The notes beneath the pieces are model-generated. The model was not told the DNA's origin, searched no databases, and saw only the letters and a list, made by a program, of their open reading frames with translations. Below, piece by piece: positions 36,507-47,217 of a stretch of DNA of 64,000 bases (its first letter is position 1; every line of letters begins with the position of its first letter). Source of the stretch: Volutella citrinella (Eukaryota; Ascomycota; Sordariomycetes; Hypocreales; Nectriaceae); the NCBI GenBank assembly GCA_034401135.1, contig JAWZSP010000002.1:2046001-2110000 (forward strand), in the 5' to 3' direction. The translations under genes and the position numbers were made by a program.

Positions 36507-36547
36507 CAGTGATGGCAGGCGATTTTGGGTGTCGCCTGCCATCACTG
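36507..36547. repeat. perfect 16-bp inverted repeat (hairpin)
   Basis: Arms CAGTGATGGCAGGCGA (36507-36522) and TCGCCTGCCATCACTG (36532-36547) are exact reverse complements around a 9-nt loop, TTTTGGGTG. The stem is 16 of 16 and could form in either DNA strand or in a transcript. It lies about 885 bp before the formin start. It has no T-run, so it is not a bacterial-style terminator. Confidence 0.9.
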
Positions 36548-37274
36548 CATTTTGCAGTCCCAGCTTTGTTGACAGGTACCGCCCGGGGAATAAGCAGGAC
36601 CCTGCAGTACAAGTTACAACCATAACCTCTGCCCCATGCGCCATGCTGGTTCCCCTCCGCTGTGCCTCTGCTTTGACATCCGCACTACTAGTAGACTGGC
36701 AGTAAGACAGACATCTGTTTGAACTTATTCATCATCCTTCACAACTCTGATTCTCCTCCGCCCCCAACAATCCAAACTCAGCCTGGTAGGCCCCGGGCCC
36801 TGACCCATCATTACTCCTGAGTGCGCTAGCCCATAGCTCGTTGTCTCTTGCACTTTCGCGTAAGCGCTGGAGGCTGGATTCAAGACAAATCGTTTGGTTC
36901 TGCAACAGAGCCGCCACTGGACTTCTAAGCTCCCAGAAAAGGATAGACCCGCTCCGGGAACAGGGGTCGTCCCTCTCTGGCTCGCTCTCCATTTGACAGC
37001 CCAGCGAGTCCATCCATTCATATTCGTTGATCGATTGATTCCTCCTTCGGCATCCGGCTCCCCACCCCTCCCCCTTCCTTCAGCAAGCCAGGCGAGCCAC
37101 CGATCTACATCCATCGCACGCGCTCCATCTCACGCCTGGCCTCGCTCGGCCTTGTTCTTGGAACGCAGGTGCCGACCAGTGACGAGCCCCCTATCCTCTG
37201 GAATCGAGTCTCTCCATCGCCCCTCCGCGATCCCAACTGGCGGAGCACCCAACGGCCTGCCTCCCATCCCCATC

Positions 37275-37325
37275 ATGCGAGCGGCCCACGGCCACCACTG
37301 CGCCGACTTCTCGTGTTTCACCTAG
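37275..37325 (+). other. candidate upstream open reading frame of the formin
   Basis: An ATG-to-TAG frame of 16 codons (MRAAHGHHCADFSCFT) ends 106 bp before the formin ATG, inside the C/T-rich segment that looks like the leader. If transcribed, it would be met by scanning ribosomes first. The transcription start is unknown. Confidence 0.35.
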
Positions 37326-37431
37326 CCCTCCAACGAACCGCTCGTCGCTGCTACAGTCCTCGCCCATACTGCTCCTACCCTCGCCTTAAGGACGCTCGGC
37401 CGGCCCCCACCGCCTCGCCGTCGCCTCCGTC

Positions 37432-40400
37432 ATGTCTTCCGCAGACAAGTCGAGGCAGTCCTCCAGTGGACGCTCCCTCTTCTCCCGCAACAAGTATCGG
37501 GACAAGCGGTCGACCGAAGACGCCAAATACCCCCCGGACCATTCAGACGCTGCCAGCTTCCGGTCCTCGAGACATAACCGAGACTCGTCCATTGCGTCCA
37601 TCGACGACCGTGCCGACTCCCCAGACGGTGGCATAAATAATATGGCTGGTGTCATCACCTCGATCCCCTACGACAGTGTCCCCAACGGCTCCCGCTCACC
37701 GGTTCCCATCGAATACTTGCCCAAAGGCGAACACATGCCCGCTCGCCGTGAACCCCTCCCTCATCACCTTAATAAGAGCGGCGCCGACTTTCACCAGTAT
37801 CCGAGCGTCGAAATGCTCTCGAAGCCACCCGGATCTCACTCCCCTAGCCGCGTATCGGCTAGCCCCAGCAACCTCACCATGGCCTCTACCGGACGCCAGG
37901 CTCAGCTCCAGCAATGGGGCCCGTCTCGTGGTAGTGCTGTCAATGGCAGCTCTCGCTACGATTCCTACATGACGTCCAACGGCCGGAGCTCTGCTGAGAA
38001 CCTAAGCGTCCACTCTGGTAACCAGGGCCACTACGACCCCAGGATGTCCAGTCGCTCATCCAACGCAGGGCACTCGAATGCTGCCGCCCACTACGGTTCC
38101 AACCAGTCACACAGATTGACAAAGTTCCCGGCCCCTCCTGGCCAAGCCGGTGGCCACGATGGTTTCTACTTTCCAAAACCGGACGACGATAATGTGGTCG
38201 AGCAAATGTTTTTACAGCTTATGCAAAAGCGAGGATGGCATAATCTACCGGAGCAAGCCCGCCGCCAGATGATGGCCTATCCCTCACAGAAAAAATGGAC
38301 GCTGTTATACCAGGACCGCCTCACCGAGTGGCAGGGCGAACAGAAGCGACGACAATCTATGCGCCCGAATCAATATGCTGCCCCTGACATTACCACATAC
38401 TCGGACGAGGAAGGCACCCCCGAATGGTACGTTAGAGGTGTCATGGAGGACCGCCTCGACACCAAAGGAATGGGCAGCCTCGAGGTCAACCTGAGAACTC
38501 AGCAGATCGGCTGGGTGAAGCGGTTTGTTGAGTGCCAGGGCCAGGTCGCCTTGATGACCTTGCTGCTTAAGATCAACCGCAAGACCGGTCAAGGCCCCGC
38601 CGCAGACAATCCCCGCATTGACAAGAACCTGGACAAGGAGTATGATATAATCAAGTGTGTCAAGGCCCTGATGAACAACAAGTTCGGTGCGGATGATGCC
38701 CTGTATCACCAGAAGATTATGGTGGCACTGGCGAGCTCTCTTCACTCTCCGCGACTTACAACTCGAAAGCTCGTCAGCGACATTCTCACCTTCTTGTGCA
38801 CTTGGGGCGAGAATGGGGACGGCCATCTTAAAGTTATTCAGGCTCTTGACGAGGTCAAGACCCAGTCGGGCGAGAACGGTCGCTTCGATGCCTGGATGCG
38901 ACTGGTCGAAGTTACCGTCGACGGTCGTGGAAAGATGGGCAGTATGGTGGGTGCGAGTGAAGAGTTGCGCACTGGTGGCATCGGCATGGAGAACCTGTTG
39001 ATGGAATATGCGCTGGCAACGCTATTTCTCATCAACATGATTGTCGATTTCCCGGAGAGAGATCTACAGCTTCGGGTTCACATCCGCGCCCAATTTACGG
39101 CATGTGGTATCAAGCGAGTGTTGACGAAGATGGAGGCATTCCAGTACGATTTGCTCGACAAGCAAATTGAACGCTTCCGTACCAACGAGGCTATCGATTA
39201 CGAGGACATCCTGGAAAGGGACAACAGCAGCATGAAGGATGGTCTCGAAGGAGAAGTCAAGGACCTCACCGACCCGGTTCAAATTGCCGACGCCATCCAG
39301 CAGCGACTTCAGGGCACGAAGACACAAGATTACTTCGTTTCGACGTTGCAACACCTCATGCTTCTCCGAGCGCAAGACGGCGAGGAACGCCTCCGTCTGT
39401 TTCAACTTGTTGATTCAATGTTGAGCTATGTAGCCATGGACAGGCGTCTTCCCAACATGGACTTGAAGCAGAGCCTCAACTTCACCGTCCAAAGTCTGCT
39501 TGACAAACTGCACACGGACTCTGAGGCCCGGCAGGCTCAGGATGAGTCTCTGGAGTCGCGGCAGATAGCCGAGGCCGCGATGGCAGAACGAGACGAGATG
39601 CGGGCCCGTCTCGAGCTGGGCGCGGATGGCCTGGTCGCGAAGCTTCAGAAGCAGTTGGACGAGCAGTCTCGATTCATCGACGCTCAGAAACGACAGGCTG
39701 ATGGCCTCAAGGCCGAGTTGGAGAGCGTGCAGGCTACCCGGGCCAAGGAAGCTCAGCGTAATGAGCTTGAGACGCGTGAGCTATATCTCATGCTCCGTGA
39801 TGCCCAAGATGTCGCCGCGTCAAAGGCCGCGAAGAGCAATGTCAAGGCCGCCCCCAGCGAAGATCCCGCACAGATGAAGGGTATCCTTGATCGCGAGCTC
39901 CTCATGGAACGTCTTCAGATGCAGATCGAGCGACAGAAGACTCAATACAAGCTCGAAGGCCGGACATGGGGAGAGGCCGCTGGACCTTCAGATCGTCTTC
40001 GCGCCCTTCGTGAGGAGATGGACGACGAAATTCCGGGTACACCCCCTGGAGGCGGAACGCCACCTCGCGACTTTACCAACAGCGTTCTCGGCAGCATTCA
40101 TCGCTCAACCAAGATTCCTCGCAAGCCGGTTCGCCCTGATGCCGACGCAATTGACGAAGACGAGGACTCAGACGATGACAGCGTTATCTATGAGAAACCT
40201 CGTCTCATTCAGATGAAGCGGCCGATGATTGACCCCAAGGCGCAGGCAGGCTTGTTGGGAGAGATCGGCTCCAAGGTCAAGAAGTATGATGCCAGCGATT
40301 CAGAGGACGGAGAGACAATGACTGATCCTTCTCACCCGAGCATGGAAATGTCCTCGCCTACGACCCCCCCTGCCGATGGTGAGACACCCACAATCAAGAT

Positions 40401-42666
40401 CACTCAGGCCGGTCCGCCGCCTCCACCCCCGCCGCCTCCGCCGCCTCTACCTGGACATCTGCCAGGAGCTCCGCCTCCACCCCCGCCTCCTCCCCCGCCT
40501 CCGTTACCGGGCCACCTCCCCGGCGCTCCTCCGCCTCCTCCGCCTCCGCCTCCACCTCCCCCGCCTGGACATCTGCCAGGAGCGCCGCCACCGCCGCCGC
40601 CGCCGCCTCCGCCTCCTCTACCTGGTGCTGGGGGTATGCTGCCTCCTCCCCCTCCTCCTCTGCCTGGTGCTCAGTCCGGTCACTTCTTGCCTCAGCCTGC
40701 TTTCTCTGCTGGTCCAACTGTCGGTCTACCAGTGGTCCGACCAAAGAAGAAACTCAAGGCTTTGCATTGGGAGAAGGTGGACGCCCCTGAGACCAGTCAC
40801 TGGGCTGCCCACGACCCATCTGCCGAGGAACGAGAAGAAAAGTACCAAGAGCTCAGCCGTAAAGGTATTTTGGATGAAGTTGAGAAGTTGTTTATGGCCA
40901 AGGAAATCAAGAAACTTGGTGTTGGTGGTAACTCTAAGAAGGATGACAAGAAGCAAATTATCTCTTCCGACCTGCGGAAGGCATATGGTGAGTTCGATAA
41001 GCCCGCGGTCCCTTTCCGCATCGCCTTTGCTTATCTGCTTTGCTAACTCGAAACAGAAATTGCTTTTGCCAAGTTCTCTCAGCACTCGGTCGAGAAGATT
41101 GTGCAAATGATTATTCACTGCGACCCTGACATCATGGATAACACGGTTGTGATGGATTTCCTGCAAAAGGAAGATCTCTGCAATATCCCGGACAATACTT
41201 CGAAGCAAATGGCGCCATACAGCAAGGACTGGACCGGCCCCGAGGCTAAGAGCCAGGAGCGGGACCAGGATCCATCTGAGCTGACACGCCAAGATCAGAT
41301 TTACCTCTTCACCGCGTTCGAGCTACATCACTACTGGAAGAGCCGTATGCGGGCCTTGGCTCTTGCGAAGAGCTTTGAGGCAGAGTACGATGAGATCAAC
41401 GAAAAGATTCGTCAAGTTGTCGCAGTTTCTGAATCTCTCCGCGATTCCGTCTCGTTGATGAACGTTCTGGGTCTCATCTTGGATATCGGTAACTACATGA
41501 ACGACGCCAACAAACAAGCTCGCGGTTTCAAGCTCAGCTCGCTCGCCCGACTGGGTATGGTCAAGGATGAGAAGAACGAGTCAACGCTGGCGGATCTGGT
41601 TGAGCGTATTGTTCGGAACCAGTATCCTGAGTGGGAAGGCTTTTCTGATGACATTAATGCCGTCATGACTGTTCAGAAGATCAACATTGAACAACTTCAG
41701 ACTGATGCCAAGAAGTACGTCGACAACATTCGCAATGTGCAGATGTCTTTTGACTCTGGCAACCTGAGCGACCCCAAGAAATTCCACCCTCAGGATCGCG
41801 TTAGCCAGCTTGTTCAGCGCTGCATGAAGGACGCTCGACGAAAAGCGGAACAGATGGAGCTGTATCTGGATGAGATGATGAAAACCTACAAGGACATCAT
41901 GGTCTTCTATGGCGAAGACCCTGCGGACGAGAATGCCAGGAGAGACTTCTTTGCCAAGCTGGCTCTCTTTGTTGGCGAGTGGAAGAAGTCGCGGGAGAAG
42001 AACGTGCAGATGGAAGAGACGAGGAGGCGTAACGAAGCCTCCATGAAGCGGAAGCATGCCCAGCTCAAGGTGAATGCCGCGGTAGAGGGTGGTCCTGCAT
42101 CGCCAACGAGCACCGGTGCCATGGACTCCTTGTTGGAGAAGCTCCGTGCCGCGGCACCCCAGGCCCGAGATCAAAGGGACCGTCGTCGTCGCGCCCGTCT
42201 CAAGGATCGACACCAGGTGCGCGTTGCATCAGGGCAGAAGATTCCCGATCTCAACGAGATCCCAGAAGTCGAAGTTGGCTTGCGAAACAAGGAGCCTACG
42301 ATCGACGAGGATGGCAACCTATTGAGCCCAGGCATGCCATCGCCCCGCGAGGGCGAGGATGACGTGGCGGATCGAGCAGCCGCGTTGCTGCAAGGCATGC
42401 GCGGTGGTGATGGCGCCGATGATAATGACCCGGATAAGAGGGAAATGCTTCGCAAAGCAAGGAGGCAAACAGCCGAAGAGGAGCGACGGCTGCGACGAAG
42501 GCGGCGCGAAAAGGCGAGCGCAAGCCACTCGGAAGAGCAAAAGGACGACGGCGAGGGCGAAACCAAGGAACCGGACACGCCTATGAGCGAGGATGTAACG
42601 TCACCCACGTCAGTGACCTCAAACGGCGTTTCGGTAGAAGAGAAAAAGGAGGAAAGTGCGGCATAG
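37432..42666 (+). CDS. BNI1: formin, Bni1/SepA type
   Basis: Exons 37432-40987 and 41057-42666 (69-bp intron, GTGAGT...GCTAAC...AACAG) encode 1,721 aa. Order of domains: a Ser-rich disordered N-terminus; a GBD/FH3 region from about residue 254 (VVEQMFLQLMQKRGWHNLP) to about 700; a coiled coil (about 710-810); an FH1 of poly-proline runs spaced by LPGHLPGAP (about 994-1083); and an FH2 from about 1100 (KKKLKALHWEKVD) to 1500 with IGNYMNDANKQARGFKLSSL. A DAD-like autoregulatory motif (MDSLLEKLRAAAP, about 1541) is followed by a basic RDRRRRARLK patch. The protein nucleates unbranched actin at hyphal tips and septa and is released from autoinhibition by Rho GTPases. Filamentous ascomycetes usually have one formin. 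Confidence 0.96.
40411..40671 (+). repeat. FH1 poly-proline repeat array
   Basis: Four blocks of 9-12 prolines alternate with LPGHLPGAP or related linkers. The first three linkers are near-identical in protein and similar in DNA, pointing to tandem duplication of a unit of roughly 75 nt. Profilin-actin binds such tracts. Confidence 0.9.
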
Positions 42667-43358
42667 ATGGGGCATTTGTGTTGGAACCATGCATATACAC
42701 GCCTGGCTTTCCTGCAGTCCCAACCCAGGCAAGGGGCGTTGGGGAGCCAACCTTGGGAAGAAGCGAGCGCCGTATATACTCTGGCGTCGTGAGTAATGTC
42801 TACAGTTTCTTAGCAGCACATACAACGAGCACATACAGCGGGGAAAGCATTGCGGAAAGCACTTGTGCGACAGTCTTTTGGTTACCAGCAACGTGGATAA
42901 AGCGCCTCTTTGCCTGCTCGGGGAAGTCATCTATGGAACTCGAGGCGTTGCTGTTTTTTGGGTTGCTGCTACTGGCGCTGTGATGGGGATTGCGACATGG
43001 CTATCAGGTATTGCAATGCCGTTATTTATTACCTACCTATCGACCTACTTAGTTAATCCAGACCCATTGCCCCTATGAGTGCTTTGAGAAACAGTTGGTG
43101 ATGAGGGAAGCTTCCGTCTGAGGCACGTTTGTGAAGCCATGACCGGGATGGATCCAAAGGCTGGCGGACTAGCAGTCCCTATGCTTTCGCTCGTTTCCAT
43201 AGCCGGGAGGGACGAACTACTTATTCATGCGACCTGCTCTGGCAAAGCGACGAGAACTGGATTGGGTATCAATGATAAAAATTGTGCTATTCATTAACGT
43301 CATACACACACACACACTATCTACCGCTGGCCGTCCCTCACTAACACCCCCCCTTTGC
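42667..43358. other. intergenic, convergent 3' regions
   Basis: The formin (plus) and the SNRNP27 gene (minus) converge here. A CA-rich microsatellite lies at 43301-43317, and TACCTA-type motifs at about 43029-43040. No coding potential is seen. Confidence 0.6.
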
Positions 43359-44216
43359 TCATCGCCCTGGGCTGAGTGGTCGATTGAAGCCGCCCTGGCG
43401 GTTCATGTACTGGCGATACTCGGACTTCTTCTCCTTCTTGACGGCGCCGACGTTGTTGCCGGCCACCTTCTTGCCCTTTGTGCTGTCGAATCCGCCAAAG
43501 CCCATCATGGCCCGCATGGCAGCCATGTCGTCGTCGGCATCCGGGTCGTCGGCGTCAACGACGCCATCATGGTCGCTCTCTACCACGTCACCCATCTCCC
43601 GGTCATCGTCGTCGGGCTGCCCGCGCTTCTTGTCGCGCGAGCGGTCGGCGTCGTGGGAGGGGTTCGTCGGGCGCTTCGCATCCGTCTTAGGGCGCGTGGG
43701 GAGCGGGCGGTCGTTGGAGGGTGAGGCGCTGCGGGAGAGGCTGCGGCTCTGGGGGGAGTTGGACCGGCGGCCGTAGCCTTGGGTGTTGTTAGTGTCCTGT
43801 AGCACGGCGGCGGCGTTGTGCGGGTCGCGATGTGACATACCTCGCCTGTCTCTGTCGTCGTCGCCGCGTCGGTTTCGGGGCGGTTCCTCGTCATCATACC
43901 GTCGGCGCTCTCGCCGGTCCCTATCGTCATGATGTCGCGGGCCACGGTCTGGGTTCCTGTCCCAGTCGCGATCTCTGTCGCCTCCGCGGGGCCGATTCCT
44001 ATCGCCCCTGTCTCCCCTGTCTCCACGATCCCTCCGGTCGTCGTCTCGGTCTCGATACCTGCGATCAGGCGACCGCGAGCGGTCCCTGTAGCTGCCTCTA
44101 TCCCCACGGCCGCCGTCACGGTCGCGGTTGCGAGGGGGCCCTCGTCGGTCGCGGCGGTCCGACTCGTCCCACATCTGGCGACTATCGGGGCGGCGGTTGT
44201 GGCGCTGGTCACCCAT
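43359..44216 (-). CDS. SNRNP27: U4/U6.U5 tri-snRNP 27 kDa protein (SNRNP27)
   Basis: The N-terminal two thirds is a repetitive RD/RS-like region ([22 protein letters not shown] and similar). The conserved C-terminal block is [19 protein letters not shown], then [20 protein letters not shown]. This is the SNRNP27 domain, a spliceosomal protein of the tri-snRNP that acts near the 5' splice site. A strong candidate intron lies at 43778-43840 (donor GTATGT, branch ACTAACA, acceptor CCCAAG). It is 63 nt, exactly 21 codons, and has no stop, so the spliced form has 264 aa and the retained form 285 aa, both in frame. I favour splicing (exons 44216-43841 and 43777-43359) because the signals are complete. 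The start is the ATG at 44216. Confidence 0.9.
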   Translation of the reverse strand: MGDQRHNRRPDSRQMWDESDRRDRRGPPRNRDRDGGRGDRGSYRDRSRSPDRRYRDRDDDRRDRGDRGDRGDRNRPRGGDRDRDWDRNPDRGPRHHDDRDRRERRRYDDEEPPRNRRGDDDRDRRGMSHRDPHNAAAVLQDTNNTQGYGRRSNSPQSRSLSRSASPSNDRPLPTRPKTDAKRPTNPSHDADRSRDKKRGQPDDDDREMGDVVESDHDGVVDADDPDADDDMAAMRAMMGFGGFDSTKGKKVAGNNVGAVKKEKKSEYRQYMNRQGGFNRPLSPGR

Positions 44217-44587
44217 GATGTCTGGCTGTCAAGGGTTCTGCGCCCTGCGGAAGGAAGGATGTAAAAGGCAATCCGAGGCTTAGGGAAAAGTCGTCGTCGA
44301 GCTTCGGAAAGGCTGAGCTAGTCGCCTAGAGTGTGGCGGGGGAAGTAGGCCGGTACCAGGATGGAGTGGCTAGTGGGCGATGCTTATTGGCCAAAGCTCT
44401 CCTCCGCCAAGCGGCCGCTGCTTAGGAGCCTCAGCCTTGCGTCGATTGCGATTGCGACTAAACAAACGTGTTCTCTGGGCGCTCAGGTTGGACGAGCGGC
44501 TGGCACGACATTAACCAGCTTGACTCAATTCCCTCTTATCTAGCGGGCTTCCTTCAGTAGCTGCTACACCGAGGCATTCTCTTCATC
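44217..44587. other. divergent promoter of SNRNP27 and glucosidase I
   Basis: 371 bp separate the two start codons. The right half leads with TCTTCATCATGG into the glucosidase start. No special element is identified. Confidence 0.6.
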
Positions 44588-47217
44588 ATGGCCAAGTTGA
44601 CCCAATGGGTCGCAGCGGCTGTCCTGGCGCTGGGCGCCGTGGCGGAGGATGGCGCCGCAGTCCTGGGCAGCGAGATCGGGCGCCAGAACAACGAGAGCCT
44701 CTTCTGGGGGCCCTACAAGTCCAATCTCTACTTTGGCGTGCGCCCGAGGTCACCAACAGGCCTGTGGACGGGCCTGATGTGGACAAAGATTGACACGTTT
44801 GAGGATATCCAGAAAGGTACGCGCGGCCTGTTTTACCCTCGTGAGGGATTGCTGCCGTAGTTGAACTCCCTCGGGTCTGCTTTTTCGGGTGCACTGACGT
44901 ACGTGCTCTAGGTTTTCGCTACACCTGCGAGCAGGGCGAAGACATTCACGGCTACGGATGGGATGAGTATGATGCGCGAACTGGTGGCGTCCAAACCATC
45001 CATGATGCTGGCAACCACATCGACATTACGACGTCGTTTGTCAAGATCCCCGGAGGAAAGCACGGAGGAAGCTGGGCAGCGAGAATCAAGGGCCAGCTGC
45101 GCGATGGTGCGAGCCCTGACACCAAGACGTCCCTCTACTACTACATTGCCCAAGAGCAGCTCAGCGTCCTCGAGGCCGGGGGCGCAACCACCCCCTACGG
45201 CTCCGAGGGCGATGTCACCTTCACTGGGAGCACGAAGGAGCTTGGAGATTACAAGGTGACTGTCACAAAGGGCAAGGGAGAGCACCCCGAGTCAGGCCAC
45301 AAGCTCCTGGAGAATCGCCACGGTGACAAGACGATTGTGTTGAGCGCCCAGGTCCCCGACGAGGCGACCTGGCGGGCCAAGCAGGTTGTCTTCAAGCACC
45401 TGCAAGAGGCTGTCAAGTTTGTCCAGGAGAATGCCGACCCGGAGGACCCCCCGCCGCCTTGGCAGATCTACCAGCTGGATCACGGGCCCTCGAGCGCAAA
45501 CGTACAGATTGTGCAGAAGACGTTTGAGGGACCCTTTGAGTTCGACGTCATCTTCGAGTCGGCGTCTGCGGGCCGCGAGCTGTCCTCGGACGATGTCACC
45601 CAGGAGATCAAGCAGGCGTCCCAGGATTTCGGCGATCGCTTCTCCAGTGTCTTCGGCCTGAAGGCGCCCTTCACAGCCGACAAGTACAAGAAGTTTGCCA
45701 AGAGCATGTTCTCCAACCTGCTTGGCGGCGTGGGCTACTTCCACGGCCACCAGCTCATCGACCGCTCCTACGCCACCGAGTATGAGGAGGAAAACGAGGG
45801 CTTCTGGGAGGACGCTGCGCAGGCTAGAGCCCTGAAGAAGCAGAACCTCGAGGGCCCGTACGAGCTCTTCACCGCCGTCCCGTCCCGCCCCTTCTTCCCT
45901 CGAGGTTTCCTGTGGGATGAGGGCTTCCATCTCATCCCCATCGCAGACTGGGATATGGATCTCACCCTGGACATTGTGAGCAGCTGGTACAACACCATGG
46001 ACGACGACGGCTGGATCCCGCGCGAGCAGATCCTTGGCGCTGAAGCCCGCAGCCGTGTCCCCGAGGAGTTCCAGGTCCAATACCCGCACTACGCCAACCC
46101 TCCCACCCTGTTCCTCATCATTGAAGGCTTCATGGAGCGGCTACGTAACGTCAACGGCAGCCAGCCTTCGGCCAAGGAGGACCTTTCGGCCCACGAACAC
46201 CTGCGCATGGCCCACCTCGACAACGCTGAGCTTGGAGAGAACTATCTCCGCAAGCTGTACCCCCTGCTGCGGCGCCAGTACGAGTGGTTCCGCAAGACCC
46301 AGCGAGGCGACCTCAAGTCCTATGACCGCGAGGCCTATTCCATGAAGGAGGCGTACCGGTGGCGCGGACGCACGGAGACGCATGTCCTTACCAGCGGCCT
46401 GGATGACTATCCTCGCCCTAGCCCTCCACACCCCGCCGAGCTCCATGTCGATCTCATGTCGTGGGTGGGACTCATGACCAAGTCGCTGCTCAACATCGCG
46501 GTCGCTCTGGGTAACACTGACGACATTGAAGAGTACCGCACAACGCTCGATGCCATTGAGCACAACCTCAGCGACCTCCATTGGTCAGAGAAGGAGGGCT
46601 GCTTCTGCGATGCCACCATCGACGACTATGAGGAGCACAAGCTGGTATGCCACAAGGGCTACATCTCGCTGTTCCCCTTCCTGGTTGGCCTGATGAAGCC
46701 CGACGACCCAAAGCTTGGCAAGATCCTTGACCTCATCGCGGATGAGCAACATCTGTGGAGCCCCCACGGCTTGCGCAGCTTGAGCAAGCAGGATGAATTC
46801 TATGGAACGGCCGAGAACTATTGGCGCAGCCCCGTCTGGATGCCAATCAACTATCTTGCAGTCTCCCAGCTTCTCGTAAGTGTCCGTCCCCTCTCGTGAC
46901 CTCGGCATCATTCACCCTTGCCTCGGACACTTCCATTTTTCTCATTCTGCATCCGATACTGACCAATGCCCGTATAGAACCTGGCCACACAGAACGGCCC
47001 CTACAAGAGCCGTGCCAGCTCCCTGTTTTCGCAGCTCCGTAAGAACCTGGTCAACACGGTGTACAACAGCTGGGTGGAAACAGGCTTCGCCTGGGAGCAG
47101 TACAACCCTGACACCGGTGCGGGTCAGCGCACGCAGCACTTTACGGGCTGGACCAGTCTGGTGGTCAAGCTGATGGCCATGGAAGATGTTGTAGGGCACC
47201 AGAAAGATGAATTGTGA
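44588..47217 (+). CDS. CWH41: ER mannosyl-oligosaccharide glucosidase I (GH63)
   Basis: Exons 44588-44816, 44912-46875 and 46978-47217 (introns of 95 and 102 bp) encode 810 aa. The ATG at 44588 starts a cleavable-looking signal peptide (WVAAAVLALGAVA, cut near residue 19). ESLFWGPYKSNLYFGVRPRSP, the family's N-terminal signature, follows. The catalytic (alpha/alpha)6 domain carries PSRPFFPRGFLWDEGFH, DGWIPREQILGAEARSRVP and WRSPVWMPINYLA. The enzyme removes the outermost alpha-1,2-glucose from the N-glycan precursor just after transfer to protein, the first trimming step and a gate to calnexin quality control. The protein ends in HQKDEL, a KDEL-type ER retrieval signal. With a signal peptide this predicts a soluble luminal enzyme, unlike the type II membrane protein of yeast. 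Confidence 0.94.

Larger units (their letters stand above)
34436..37431. other. 3-kb gene-free region upstream of the formin
   Basis: No frame here is protein-like. The segment 36700-37430 is pyrimidine-rich and is probably the promoter and long 5' leader of the formin gene. A perfect inverted repeat lies at 36507-36547 and a short upstream frame at 37275-37325 (listed separately). The rest is unremarkable unique sequence. Confidence 0.6.

Noticed and set aside
43301..43317. CA microsatellite as a functional element
   Set aside because: It is an ordinary short simple repeat in a 3' spacer.
43832..44264. Long plus-strand frames opposite SNRNP27
   Set aside because: They arise from the RD-repeat codons of the real minus-strand gene; composition is Val/Ala/Pro-biased without any motif.
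45292..46089. A 265-codon frame antisense to glucosidase I
   Set aside because: It is a codon-structure shadow of the GH63 exon with no recognisable domain or splice support.
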